Source: Bradyrhizobium tropiciagri
GTDB lineage: Bacteria > Pseudomonadota > Alphaproteobacteria > Rhizobiales > Xanthobacteraceae
DNA length: 64,000 nt
NCBI RefSeq assembly: GCF_001189845.1
Contig: NZ_LFLZ01000016.1
Coordinates: forward strand, 62,001 to 126,000
Direction: 5' to 3'
The translations under genes and the position numbers were made by a program. Each line of letters starts with the position of its first letter. Position 1 is the first letter of the stretch. The notes beneath the pieces were generated by a model, which was not told the DNA's origin, searched no databases, and saw nothing but the letters and a program-made list of their open reading frames with translations. Shown here one piece after another: positions 25,669 to 34,853 of this stretch.

Positions 25669-26916
25669 TCATTGCGCCAGCGCCCGGTTTAGATCCTCGT
25701 GCTCGAAGGCGCTGGCCATGCGGTTGATTTCGGCCGTGCGGGCGCCGACCGTCTTAGCGGTTTCGCGCCAGGTTGCCGTCACGACGGCGACGTCTTTGAT
25801 AATCGCGCGGGCCTGCGGCAGCGTGAGCGCGAAGAACTCCGATGCGGCCTCCAGCAGATCGAGCGAGCAGGTGCCCTCGTCGAGATCGATGTTCGTCGAT
25901 AACACCCGGGCCTTGAGATCAGTTGGAACGGGATTGAGGTCGTATGCCGGCGAGAGAGACCATCCTGCCTTTCCCAGCCACAGGAAACCGTGGTTGCGGA
26001 GGTGATCGTCGACATTGGAGATCAGCACGTTGAAGACGACGCGCCGATAAAGGGCCTGGGCATCCGTTTTCCCTTGTGCGCCGTGTTGAGCAAGGGCATC
26101 GACGATCTCCGGATAGCTGCCGCGCTCACCGTCCTTGGCGCCCATCATCGCCATCGCCGACAGGAACGGGATGCGGATCGCGCCGTCGCGATCGAAGCGC
26201 CGCGACAGCATGACCGGCTTGCCGGCGACGTCGATCAGTTCGTGCTGCGGAGTGGCGATACCTGCCTGGCCAGCCAGCCGCAGCGCGATCTCTTCCCAGG
26301 TCTCCATGCTATAGTCGTCGGTCTCCTTCGGGAATTTGGCGATGGAGAGGCGACCATGCTGGTCGATGACCGAGGCCTTCGGACGCCCGCCGCCGAGGGA
26401 AGAGCCGGGGGCAAAGATGAGTTGGAGTTCCTCATCTGTTTCTTCATCCCGCAGAATCCGCTCGGTGATTTGGAGCAACCGGCCGAGTTCGATCAAGGCA
26501 GGAACGCCGGCCCGGGTCGGCGCCTGGAAAACGTCGTCGCCGACCCAGCGGAAACGGAGCGCGCCTAGCCGGCTCTCGTCGGCGACGCCCAGCAGATAGT
26601 CGCTTTCCGCGAGGGTGCGAACGGCACGGCCCTCGTGTTCGGCGAGGCGGCGCTCGGCGCGCTGCATGAGGCGGCGGCCCCAGGTGTCCGGCGCCGAGTC
26701 GCCAATGGAGCCAAAGATGGCTAATCGGGCAGGAGGAGCGAATGCGCCGCGTGTCAGTGCAAGTGCCGGCTCCAGCGAGAAGCGATCCGGATCCTCAAGC
26801 CATGCAGCGTCGTACTCGAAGAGGATGGTCTCCGCGCCTCTGACGCGATTGCTCCTCGCCAACCCTATCGGGCGCGTGCGACCGTCCAGATCGATGTGCA
26901 CCTCGAAGTCAGCCAT
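25669..26916 (-). CDS. hipA: HipA-type serine/threonine kinase toxin
   Basis: A 415-residue HipA-family protein. Visible landmarks are the N-subdomain 1 (about 10-110), the glycine-rich loop SSLGGGRPKASV (about 173-184) that in E. coli HipA carries the autophosphorylated serine, the catalytic loop NVLISNVDDHLRNHGFLW (about 315-332) and the metal site SPAYDLNPVP (about 341-350). All active-site elements look intact. HipA kinases phosphorylate glutamyl-tRNA synthetase or related targets and induce persistence; the target here is unknown. The start at 26916 overlaps the hipB stop by 8 nt. It converges on the PP2C-like cassette. Confidence 0.88.
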   Translation of the reverse strand: MADFEVHIDLDGRTRPIGLARSNRVRGAETILFEYDAAWLEDPDRFSLEPALALTRGAFAPPARLAIFGSIGDSAPDTWGRRLMQRAERRLAEHEGRAVRTLAESDYLLGVADESRLGALRFRWVGDDVFQAPTRAGVPALIELGRLLQITERILRDEETDEELQLIFAPGSSLGGGRPKASVIDQHGRLSIAKFPKETDDYSMETWEEIALRLAGQAGIATPQHELIDVAGKPVMLSRRFDRDGAIRIPFLSAMAMMGAKDGERGSYPEIVDALAQHGAQGKTDAQALYRRVVFNVLISNVDDHLRNHGFLWLGKAGWSLSPAYDLNPVPTDLKARVLSTNIDLDEGTCSLDLLEAASEFFALTLPQARAIIKDVAVVTATWRETAKTVGARTAEINRMASAFEHEDLNRALAQ

Positions 26917-27244
26917 CGTGGGATGGTCCGGTTGGCCGCTTGAGGTGGACGTGCTTGGGAAGGTGCGCGCTGGCAAGGGCCTGGCCGACGCTGTCGTTGC
27001 TGATGTCGGCGACCTGACCCAGGCCCTCGAGCAGGCCGAGCGCCTGTAGCACGCCGGCGTAGATGCCGATGCTGACGCTGGTGTCACCGGCTTCGACCCT
27101 TTGCAGGGTCGATCGGGACGTGAAGGCGCGCTCGGCCACGACCGCCATCGGCAGCCGTCGGCGTCGACGGGCATCATGGATGTCCGCCCCAAGCTTGCGT
27201 AGCGCGCGTCGTACCGCAGCGGGAGGATTGTGTGGCGTAGGCAT
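26909..27244 (-). CDS. hipB: HipB-like XRE antitoxin/repressor
   Basis: A 111-residue protein with an XRE-type helix-turn-helix at about residues 14-70 (RKLGADIHDARRRRRLPMAV, then TSRSTLQRVEAGDTSVSIGI). It directly precedes and overlaps hipA, the usual order of HipBA modules, in which HipB binds operator DNA and neutralises HipA. The C-terminal 40 residues are unlike classical HipB and may contact the kinase. A partly palindromic site with an embedded TATAAT lies about 90 nt upstream. The ribosome binding site is weak. Confidence 0.82.
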   Translation of the reverse strand: MPTPHNPPAAVRRALRKLGADIHDARRRRRLPMAVVAERAFTSRSTLQRVEAGDTSVSIGIYAGVLQALGLLEGLGQVADISNDSVGQALASAHLPKHVHLKRPTGPSHDG

Positions 27245-27334
27245 TTTTGACGTCTTCGCGCTTCATATTTAGATAATATGTAGCAGCAAGATTACAATTT
27301 GCCTAGGTGGCAAACCAGGAAGCCGAACGACATA

Positions 27335-27350
27335 AGGTGTTATTATACCT
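27335..27350 (-). promoter_or_regulatory. Possible hipBA promoter/operator
   Basis: The 16-mer AGGTGTTATTATACCT is palindromic at 6 of 8 pairs and on the minus strand contains TATAAT, a perfect -10 hexamer, pointing to hipB. No good -35 is present at the proper distance, as is common for repressed or activator-dependent promoters. Binding by HipB is inferred. Confidence 0.35.
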
Positions 27351-28140
27351 CATTCGCGGCTGCCGGCCTTGAGTTTCCGACTTCGGCGGCCCCTCGCTCC
27401 GGCTTTCACACGGCGGACTGGCTGCAATTTCTGTCAGTCTGACTGAGCCATCTGCTTCAGTCAGGATTCGATCGATTGGCAAGCCGGCGCCAGGGCACAG
27501 CCTCGATCCGAGCGGATCATTTCAATTTTGAGCAAGAGATACCAGCCGAGCGTGGCCGCACGTCGAGCCTCGCTCTTGCTTGAGCATGACCGTGCCACGG
27601 ACCCGCGGAAGATATCGCTCGATCATGTCAGGCACCGCCGGAGCGCTCCTCAAGCTCTGGACCGTGAGCATTTCGCTCCAAGTTCATCGCATCAAAGGTG
27701 CTGCGGAACGCGAGCTTTCGGATATCCATCGATTTTGGAACCGCACGTCGAGGCCCACTTCGCCGAATAACGGTCAGACGGTAGACGCTCCCATAGCGGC
27801 AGCTCGCCCTCCGCAACGGGTCGCGGATGTCCGAGCGCCCGCCGCGCATTGCTGCCCGATGGCGTCCATCGAATCATCGCCGGAGCGCTGCTCGACAAAA
27901 ACGCATTCCGACCGCGCTCAGAAGACACGGTTCCTCGCAATCGAACGATCCGAGGGGGCGGAGCCTGGCTCTGACAGATCGGCGGCCATTGAAAGGCTTC
28001 TGCGGCGAGTGCCTTCGATGGGGGTATCGAAAATCACCACATCATCTTCGGCATCCCCCTAAGCACCTCTACTCCGCGATCGTGGCAGTCGACGCGCGGC
28101 GAACCTCGTACGCGCTCCAAAGGAGCACGGAGCTTTTCAA
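27351..28140. other. About 790 bp without a supported gene
   Basis: Between the hipBA promoter region and the rdfS-like gene no frame shows a recognisable product. The stretch is where integrase- or replication-linked genes might be expected on related ICEs. Regulatory DNA for rdfS presumably lies in its last part. Confidence 0.4.
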
Positions 28141-28419
28141 ATGTCCGATCCGAACACGGATAAGCCGCCGCGTTACTTACGCACGTCCGAAGCCGCGCGC
28201 TTCTTGAGTTTGTCCGGCCGCACCCTGGAGAAACACCGAACCTACGGAACCGGTCCCGAGTATCACAAGATTGGCGGACGCGTGGTCTATTCAGTAGCTG
28301 ACCTGACAGCATGGGCCAAACTCGGCAAGAAGAAGTCAACCTCGGATCCTGGTGTCGGCACCGTACTGCCCGCAAAACGGCGTGCGCCAATTCCCTATGC
28401 GGGCAAAGAGCGGCGCTAG
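28141..28419 (+). CDS. RdfS-like excisionase / MerR-type HTH domain protein
   Basis: A 92-residue protein with a winged-helix excisionase-type domain: YLRTSEAARFLSLSGRTLEK (about 13-32), then GTGPEYHKIGGRVVYSVADL and a basic tail. This pattern matches the recombination directionality factors (RdfS) that start the transfer region of ICEMlSym-type elements and steer the tyrosine integrase to excision; in Mesorhizobium RdfS also activates transfer genes. GGAG lies 8 nt before the ATG. Being the first gene upstream of DUF2840-traF-lytic transglycosylase fits the usual order. Function is assigned by family and place. Confidence 0.78.
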   Translation: MSDPNTDKPPRYLRTSEAARFLSLSGRTLEKHRTYGTGPEYHKIGGRVVYSVADLTAWAKLGKKKSTSDPGVGTVLPAKRRAPIPYAGKERR

Positions 28420-28550
28420 GCCATGTCCGTTAGCAAATCCTCAGCGCACCGCCGCCGGTGTCGCGGCGCACTTCAGATCCTTGTTCCCGGCGAGCTACGG
28501 GCTCCCGAGACCCGGCTTGAAATTGTCGGGAATGCTCGTCAGGATCGTGA

Positions 28551-28713
28551 TGGCCGCCTTGTGCTGCATAGCCCGCGTCAGTTCGTCGCCGCATTTGGTG
28601 ATGCTCCCGATGCGACCGGTTTGTCCGGATTGATGGCGCCGTGGCGCCAATCCGAAATCGGCCCGGACGTTGGTCGATTTCCTAGATCGTCTCGGATCCA
28701 GCGACACGTCGAA
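28551..28713 (-). mobile_element. IS110-family transposase fragment
   Basis: On the minus strand a short frame reads ADFGLAPRRHQSGQTGRIGS and KCGDELTR, the conserved C-terminal signature of IS110 transposases. Start and end are missing. Its sequence differs from the IS110 copy at 31439, so it comes from another element. It lies between the rdfS-like gene and the DUF2840 gene, where related ICEs usually carry replication/partition genes. Confidence 0.65.
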
Positions 28714-29009
28714 CCCTGCGTGCAAGTCCATCCTTCGACTTCGTCGCCGACGGCTGGAATGCGCGGCGCGCCTCAGCCGCGAATCGTTGCGCGGCAACGT
28801 CGCCGTAGCGTGGCATGCAAGGGGGCACCACCCAATACTGCTGCTAGCCATAAATACTTGGGCTTCTTCCTGGCGGACCAGGCCTCAATATTCATGGGAA
28901 CTGACTGGCAACGTCAGGCCGCCAGGCCTGCTCACCTTCAGAAGAGGCACACGCGCTTCGCTCAGCCCAAAGCAAACCGTTCCCGATTCGAGCGTCAGGG
29001 AGCGGCGGC

Positions 29010-29474
29010 ATGAACGATCTCACGGAAGTGGAAGTCTTGTGGCTCGAGAAGCGTATCGAAAACCGCATTCGGTTCGGTCGTATTGTCAAGGAACGAAAGC
29101 TTGATCGTCACCGCCGTGTCCTGTCATTTGCACCGGGCAGCATCTTTGCCTTCGTCCGTTGGACATCCAACGACTTTGGCACGATCATCTCGCGGATTGA
29201 CATCTTGCGCGCGGTCGCCCCGGGACAGCGCTGCTCGACCGTACCGTATGTGAGGCCCGGCGGAGAGATCGTGCTGCGGCTCTCAGGCTGGCCGAAGGTC
29301 GAGCGCGTGTTGCAGATGATCGATGCCGTCGAGGCGCTTGGAATCGATCCGGCCGACGTCGCTCCCGATCATTGGCATCACGTTCATAACCGTCTGTCCG
29401 TCAACGAAAACCCGCGTCCATACACGAGAACGCGCCACCAGGCCTGGCTCCATCGTCGCAGAGTGATGCGATGA
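29010..29474 (+). CDS. DUF2840 family protein of the transfer region
   Basis: A 154-residue protein matching DUF2840, a family found almost only in the transfer regions of alphaproteobacterial ICEs: LTEVEVLWLEKRIENRIRFG at the start, then FAPGSIFAFVRWTSNDFGTI and RPGGEIVLRLSGWPKVERVL. GGGAG lies about 8 nt upstream of the ATG. It overlaps traF by 4 nt (ATGA), so both are translated together. No enzymatic role is known. Confidence 0.85.
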   Translation: MNDLTEVEVLWLEKRIENRIRFGRIVKERKLDRHRRVLSFAPGSIFAFVRWTSNDFGTIISRIDILRAVAPGQRCSTVPYVRPGGEIVLRLSGWPKVERVLQMIDAVEALGIDPADVAPDHWHHVHNRLSVNENPRPYTRTRHQAWLHRRRVMR

Positions 29475-29983
29475 CGAGCCGCCTGATGACGATGACCACG
29501 ACGTTTGCGGTGGCTGCCGCGCTCATCGCGACGATCGTCCTTGAGCCGCTTCCACTCTACATTTGGAATGCATCGGCAAGCGTGCCAATCGGTCTCTACA
29601 GCTTACGACCCACGAAGCGCTTCCATGTCACCGAGCTGGTCGCCGTTCAACCGCCGGAGCCGCTTGCGACCTTCCTCGATTTGAACGGCTATCTGCCGGT
29701 CGGCGTCCCCATGCTTAAGCGGATCTTGGCACTGCCCGGGCAGACGGTCTGCAGAAGCGGGCGGACGATTTTGGTGGATGATGTTGCGGTGGGCGAGACG
29801 AAAGATCGCGACGGACGCCGCCGGCCGCTGCCCAAATGGCAGGGCTGCCGCGTCGTCGGCGACGGCGAGCTTTTTCTCATGAATTGGCAGTCGGACGACT
29901 CCATGGACGGCCGATATTTTGGATTTCTTCCGGCGTCGGCGGTGATTGGCTGTGCGCTCCCGGTCTGGACCTGGGAGGAGTGA
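29471..29983 (+). CDS. traF: TraF-type S26 signal peptidase (conjugative pilin processing)
   Basis: A 170-residue membrane peptidase: an N-terminal hydrophobic helix (about 8-30), the catalytic serine in SVPIGLYSL (about residue 38) and the general-base lysine in VPMLKRILALPGQTV (about 80). These fit the S26 family member TraF, which trims and cyclises TrbC prepilin in P-type conjugation systems. It lies in a coupled run with the DUF2840 gene and the lytic transglycosylase gene; the trbC substrate is encoded about 10 kb downstream. Confidence 0.88.
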   Translation: MTSRLMTMTTTFAVAAALIATIVLEPLPLYIWNASASVPIGLYSLRPTKRFHVTELVAVQPPEPLATFLDLNGYLPVGVPMLKRILALPGQTVCRSGRTILVDDVAVGETKDRDGRRRPLPKWQGCRVVGDGELFLMNWQSDDSMDGRYFGFLPASAVIGCALPVWTWEE

Positions 29984-30861
29984 CCGTGCGTGTTCTACGT
30001 GTTCACCCCCGGCTGGATCGGTTGCGGGACCATTCCTCCGACCCAGCCAACACTCGCAAGCCTGGCGCACCCGGCGGTGGTCCAAATGGCCGGCGCGAAG
30101 CGGCTTTACCCTGGACGGGCGCGAGCACGACAGCAGACTTGGCTCGGTCAGGTGTGTCTGTTTGGGTGGTCGTGTCGCTGCTGCTTGCTCTGACCGCATC
30201 GGACACTACCGCTCTGGCCCAAAACGGGTCCGCCGCGCTCCCAGCGATCTGTCGAACCAACCACACGCTTTCGGCCTTCATCGAAGAAGCCTCACGACGC
30301 TTTGCGATCCCGGCGCGGTGGATATGCTCGGTATTGAGCATCGAAACTGCTGGAGACATGCACGCCAAGTCGCCCAAGGGCGCGATGGGACTGATGCAGA
30401 TCATGCCGGCGACTTGGGCGGAACTACGCCAACGCTATGATCTAGGAAGCGATCCGTACGATCCGCGTGACAACATTCTGGCCGGCACGGCGTATCTCCG
30501 TGAACTGCTCGACCGCTACGGTTTGCGCGGCGTTTTTGCTGCGTATAACGCGGGACCAACTCGCTACGAAGAACATCTCGCGGGAGCACCTTTACCTGAC
30601 GAGACGCGAGCATACGTGGCAAAGCTTGCAAATTTGCTTGGCATTCAACTGCCGCCGACGTGTACCGCGAGCTGGAGGTCATCAGCAGCCGCGACGCTGT
30701 TCGTTGAACGAGCTGAGCGGATGGAAATCCGCGGTAGGCCGACATCGTTCGCGCTCTCGCGCTGCGCAACGATTGCAATCTCGTCGCCCGATGTCTCGCA
30801 GATGGCCCCCAGGCGTACTGGCGTTTTTGTAGCTCGATCGGACTCGAGGGCATTACGATGA
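29980..30861 (+). CDS. Lytic transglycosylase (VirB1-like)
   Basis: A 293-residue protein starting with GTG that overlaps the traF stop by 4 nt. A hydrophobic segment, VWVVVSLLLALTASDTTALA (about 60-80), is a signal peptide or anchor after an unusually long N-terminal extension. The SLT domain spans about 90-225: catalytic glutamate in SVLSIETAGDMHAKSP, then KGAMGLMQIMPATWAEL and FAAYNAGPTRYE. The enzyme opens peptidoglycan locally for the conjugation channel. A later start nearer the signal peptide is possible but would lose the overlap. Confidence 0.82.
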   Translation: MTVRVLRVHPRLDRLRDHSSDPANTRKPGAPGGGPNGRREAALPWTGASTTADLARSGVSVWVVVSLLLALTASDTTALAQNGSAALPAICRTNHTLSAFIEEASRRFAIPARWICSVLSIETAGDMHAKSPKGAMGLMQIMPATWAELRQRYDLGSDPYDPRDNILAGTAYLRELLDRYGLRGVFAAYNAGPTRYEEHLAGAPLPDETRAYVAKLANLLGIQLPPTCTASWRSSAAATLFVERAERMEIRGRPTSFALSRCATIAISSPDVSQMAPRRTGVFVARSDSRALR

Positions 30862-31005
30862 CCAGCAATGGCTTGCTTCAGCAAGCAATCAGTGGAGGAG
30901 CGAGAGCAGTGGGCAGGCACGACGCGTGCGTCCGGGGCTGCAGATGACGTCATGTCTTGACGAGACTAGCGGCCTCGGCCGGCATTGCATCGACTCGGCG
31001 AGCTC

Positions 31006-31278
31006 CTACTCTGTGCGGGGCCCTGCCATGGCAGATGCCGCTTTCGCGATCACTGCTTTGGCGCGCTCGATCGCGGCGCGGAAGTCCTCGCTCTTCCAGG
31101 TATCAACCGAATGGCCGTCATCGTACGACTCGTCTGCGGCGTCTCGCGCGCGTGAGACCAACTCGCGAAGCACCGCAATGGCTTCGGCGACCAGCTTGCC
31201 ATTCAACTCATCGCGGGAAGACCGCGTCACCTCTTTAGACTCACCGCATCGCGATTGTGAACCTTCAGGCAACGTCAT
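31006..31278 (-). CDS. Small helical acidic protein of the transfer region, function unknown
   Basis: A 90-residue protein, mostly helical and charged: RSSRDELNGKLVAEAIAVLR, then ARDAADESYDDGHSVDTWKS and an Ala/Lys-rich C-terminal helix. Its regular helical pattern and sensible codon use argue for a real gene, probably conserved on ICEs, but I cannot name the family. It is oriented against the transfer operon. The start codon abuts a perfect 8-bp inverted repeat (31278-31299) and has no Shine-Dalgarno, so it may be leaderless or tightly repressed. Confidence 0.5.
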   Translation of the reverse strand: MTLPEGSQSRCGESKEVTRSSRDELNGKLVAEAIAVLRELVSRARDAADESYDDGHSVDTWKSEDFRAAIERAKAVIAKAASAMAGPRTE

Positions 31279-31299
31279 CGCAATAAATGACTATTGCGA
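31278..31299. promoter_or_regulatory. Perfect inverted repeat at a start codon
   Basis: TCGCAATA (31278-31285) and TATTGCGA (31292-31299) are perfect 8-bp arms with a 6-nt spacer. They touch the ATG of the 90-residue gene. The layout is that of an operator for a dimeric regulator, or of a small RNA hairpin covering the start. Confidence 0.45.
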
Positions 31300-31438
31300 T
31301 TGCCTACGGAACTTGATGGCAGAGCGGCCCTTCAAATCGGGCTTCGAGAAACCGGTGCACAGGGATGGCCGCCGTGTGGGCGAATCCGACAGCCCGGTGC
31401 AACGACTTAGCTGGTCGTTGCCACATAGGAGAGCTCCG

Positions 31439-32503
31439 ATGCGGCTTTTCGTTGGGTCGGGCATCGGTCTTGAGGAGACCAGTCTTTGCATCGTCGATGG
31501 CGAGGGTCTCGCCGTTCGCGAGGTCAACATTATGATCGAGGCAGCTGCGATCCCTTCCGCAGCAGAGGGTTGCGCGGATCGCCTAGAGAGAGCGGGGGGC
31601 GAGGCGTCATCGCTTGGCACCTGGCTGCATCGCGAACTGCAGACAGCGGGGCTCCCGATCATTGTCGTCGAAGCGCGTCACATGTGCGTTTCGCTGTCGA
31701 CAATGCGTAACAAGACCGACCAGAATGACGCGCGTGGCATCGGGCGGATGATGCGGTTGGGCTGGTATCGCGCCGTTCATGTCAAGAACATCGACATGCA
31801 GAAGATGTGCACGCTGCTCACCAGCCGAAGGCTGCTCAAGCGCAAACTAATCGACCTCGAGAACCACATTCGTGGTGCGCTGCGCGCCTATGGGTTGCTC
31901 ATCGGAGCCGTCGCCCGCAGTGCCTTTGAGGCCCGCGTCCGCGAGCTGCTCGAGCGCAGCGATCCGATCTTCGTGATGACCATCGAAGCCATGCTGGATG
32001 TGCGCCGCGCCATCCTAGAGGGATACGATCAGCTGCATCGTGTGCTGCTGCAGGTGGTCCAGCATGATGTTGTCTGCCGGCGCTCGATGACGGTTCCAGG
32101 CGTCGGCCCGGTGGCGGCTCTGTCGTTCAAAGTAGGCGTGGATGACCCTCATCGCTTTGCCCGATCGCGAACGGTCGGCACGCATTTTGGCTTGGCGCCG
32201 AGGCGGCACCAGTCCGGCACGTCGATCGATTACGAGGGGCGCATCAGCAAACAGGGGGACGTCGCAGTGCGCGAGGCGCTTTGCGAGGCAGCTGCAAGCC
32301 TGCTGCTACGGGTCAGAAAATGGTCGGCACTCCGGGCCTGGGGCCTGCGGATCGCCAAACGGTCGAGCATGCTGTGTGCGATCACCGCGGTCGCGCGGAA
32401 GCTTGCGAGCATTCTGCACCGGATGTGGGTCAGTGAGACTGATTTCCACGTCGGGTTCGGCGCGAAGATCACGCAGCGGCTGCGGCTGAAGCCAGCGCCG
32501 TAG
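31439..32503 (+). mobile_element. IS110-family insertion sequence, transposase gene
   Basis: A 354-residue transposase of the IS110 type: the DEDD-domain part (1-160) contains TMRNKTDQNDARGIGRMMRL, and the C-terminal transposase-20 domain has TVPGVGPVAALSF and THFGLAPRRHQSG. The first catalytic aspartate, normally in GLDVS at residue 8, reads GSGIG here, so the enzyme is probably inactive. AGGAG lies upstream of the ATG. The gene sits between the lytic transglycosylase and relaxase genes and splits an otherwise same-strand transfer block. Element ends were not defined. Confidence 0.8.
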
Positions 32504-33052
32504 CGGCGAGGCAGATGACAACGGATTAGCGCTGGGTTTGCGCCCGGCATGTCGAGGAGGAGCAAAATTAGAGATCCGCGCGCGCGGTGAGCGTCCCCTG
32601 GCGGGGCCGCGAAACGGGGAATGTCCGCTATCTCTTGCCTGCTGCCGCCCTTCGGGGACGAGAGCGCCGGACTGCTTGGACAGCCCTGTTTACGAACCTG
32701 ATGAAGAGCATGCGACGGCCAATGTGCTGAACGCGAAGGAACGCATGGACCCCGCCTGGTGAATGCTGATCGCAAGCGCGGTTGTGGTGACGCTTGTGCG
32801 TTGTCGATGCAGGGAGTCGGTAATGGCTGAAGTGCGAAGAGTCGAAGAAAAGCGTAGGAATGAGTTGACTTTGCCCGCCCGATTAGGAAGGCGAGATAAA
32901 AGGGGCTCGCCGGTCGAACCACAAGCCATTGACATGGCTTGGGTTCCGGCGTGCCGATCGGTCGGGGCGCGTGCCGCGCCAAAGACTTTTCCCAGGACAT
33001 TCAAACAAGTTTTCGGCACCGTAGGTGTCGCTGCGTTCTTCGAGGCCTGGTC
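32504..33052. other. Gap upstream of the relaxase gene, possible oriT location
   Basis: 549 bp between the IS110 transposase and rlxS. A 97-residue open frame (32763-33056) has no recognisable product. Origins of transfer often lie beside the relaxase gene, so this is a reasonable place for oriT, but I find no clear nic-site consensus or strong inverted repeat. Confidence 0.3.
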
Positions 33053-34816
33053 ATGACGGCAGGCGATAGCGACCTGCGAATTCGGCCTGGGCGCATCCGC
33101 AGTACACGCGCGCCGAGGCCCAAGAGCTTCATCAACCAGGTGCTGCGGGCGGCGAAGAAAGCCGGACACACCTCGGGTCACACCGTAGCCGGCAGGCGTT
33201 CGCCGGCCCATGGACGCTCGACGTTTGGCCGTGGTCGGTTCGCCTTTAGCCGCGCCAGATTGTTCAGCTCGGCGAGGCGCGTTGTGCTGAAAGCGCGCGT
33301 GGTCCGGCACAAAGGGCGAGCCTTCCGTTCAGCACCACTGACCGCCCACCTCTCGTATCTGAAGCGCGACGGCGTGACCCGGAGTGGTGAGCGGGCCGAG
33401 ATGTTTGATGCTGGCAGCGACCGTGCTGATGGCCTGGCTTTCGCAGAACGGTGCACGGACGACCGGCATCATTTCCGCTTCATCGTCTCGCCAGAGGATG
33501 CCGGCGACATGACCGACCTGAAGGCCTTTGTTCGCGATCTCGTCAGGCAGATGGAGACCGATCTCGGCACGCGGCTCGATTGGGTTGCTATCGATCATTG
33601 GAACACCGACAACCCTCACGTCCACCTTCTCGTTCGGGGAGTAGATGTGGAGGGGGCGGATCTCGTGATCTCCCGCGACTACATCAGCCAAGGCCTGCGC
33701 TCCCGCGCCGAGGAACTGGTCGCCTGCGAATTGGGTCCAAAACCGGAGCACGAGATCCGCAATTCGCTAGAGAGGGAAGTCACAGCGGAACGATGGACGC
33801 GGCTCGATCGGGAGATCCGGCTGGCGGCCGATGAGACGGGCACTATCGATCTTCGCCCGGAGAATTCCGGCAAGTCCGATCCCGAGATCCGGCGCCTGAT
33901 GGTCGGTCGCCTTCAACACCTGGAGAAGATGGGTCTTGCTGCACCCGCCTCGCCGGGGGAGTGGATGGTCGGGCTCGAGGCCGAGCGCAATCTTCGCGAC
34001 CTCGGCATGCGTGGTGATATCATCAAGACCATGCACCGCGCCTTTACCAACCGCGGGGAAGCGCGCGGCGTTGCCGACTACGTCATCGAAGGCGAACAGC
34101 CGACGTCCCAGCTTGTCGGACGCCTGGTCGACCGTGGACTGCATGACGAACTGACCGGCGAGGCCTATGCCGTGATCGATGGAATAGACGGACGCGCGCA
34201 TCACGTGCGCTTCCGAGGACTCGAAGCTTTCGACCACGCACCCCCGATCGGCGGAATCGTCGAAGTCCGACGCTTCGGTCAAGCCGACGACCCGCGTCCC
34301 ACCCTGGTGCTCGCGACCCGTTCAGATCTCGATCTTGGTGAGCAGGTCACCGCGAAGGGGGCAACCTGGCTCGACTACCGGCTGGTCGAGCGCGACCCCA
34401 TGCCGCTCGCCATGGGAGGATTTGGGCGTGAAACCCGCGACGCCATGGAAGCCCGTACCGAGCATCTGATCCAGGAGGGCCTAGCGCGGCGGCAGGGTCA
34501 ACGCATTATCTTGCAGCGCGACCTCCTGAACACGTTGCGCCGGCGCGAACTGGACGAGGCTGCCGCAAAAGTCTCGGCCGACATCCGCCTACCACAAGTA
34601 AAGGCTGACTCCGGGGAGCATGTGGCGGGCACGTATCGCCAGCGGCTGACGCTAGCCTCGGGGCGCTTCGCCATGATCGATAATGGGTTGGGCTTTCAGC
34701 TGGTGCCCTGGTCGCGCGAACTCGAAAAGAAGCTTGGCCAACACGTCACCGGCGTCGTGAAGGACGGTGGGGGCATCGAATGGGGCTTTGGTCGGAAGCG
34801 TGACCTCGGTCTCTAG
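33053..34816 (+). CDS. rlxS: RlxS-type relaxase (VirD2-like, DUF3363)
   Basis: A 587-residue relaxase. The N-terminal third has the relaxase core: HFRFIVSPEDAGDMTDL (about 141-157) and the metal-binding histidines in DHWNTDNPHVHLLVRG (H189, H191); the C-terminal half matches DUF3363, with WMVGLEAERNLRDLG and a basic tail. This architecture is that of the relaxases of ICEMlSym-like elements. The protein nicks oriT and pilots the strand into the recipient. ATG 33053 has GAGG upstream and gives the usual N-terminus; the frame is open for 114 nt before it. TraG follows after 37 bp. Confidence 0.87.
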   Translation: MTAGDSDLRIRPGRIRSTRAPRPKSFINQVLRAAKKAGHTSGHTVAGRRSPAHGRSTFGRGRFAFSRARLFSSARRVVLKARVVRHKGRAFRSAPLTAHLSYLKRDGVTRSGERAEMFDAGSDRADGLAFAERCTDDRHHFRFIVSPEDAGDMTDLKAFVRDLVRQMETDLGTRLDWVAIDHWNTDNPHVHLLVRGVDVEGADLVISRDYISQGLRSRAEELVACELGPKPEHEIRNSLEREVTAERWTRLDREIRLAADETGTIDLRPENSGKSDPEIRRLMVGRLQHLEKMGLAAPASPGEWMVGLEAERNLRDLGMRGDIIKTMHRAFTNRGEARGVADYVIEGEQPTSQLVGRLVDRGLHDELTGEAYAVIDGIDGRAHHVRFRGLEAFDHAPPIGGIVEVRRFGQADDPRPTLVLATRSDLDLGEQVTAKGATWLDYRLVERDPMPLAMGGFGRETRDAMEARTEHLIQEGLARRQGQRIILQRDLLNTLRRRELDEAAAKVSADIRLPQVKADSGEHVAGTYRQRLTLASGRFAMIDNGLGFQLVPWSRELEKKLGQHVTGVVKDGGGIEWGFGRKRDLGL

Positions 34817-34853
34817 CAATCTCTCCAATCAAGTTGCGGAAGGGACGTTCGGA

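Noticed and set aside
27580..28062. 160-codon frame between hipB and the rdfS-like gene
   Set aside because: No recognisable motif, poor start context and low-complexity composition; treated as non-coding.
30944..30953. 10-bp perfect palindrome ATGACGTCAT behind the lytic transglycosylase gene
   Set aside because: Short palindromes occur by chance in 64 kb and nothing nearby indicates a regulator for it.
32763..33056. 97-codon frame just upstream of the relaxase gene
   Set aside because: It has no ribosome binding site or family resemblance; a transfer-origin region is as likely.
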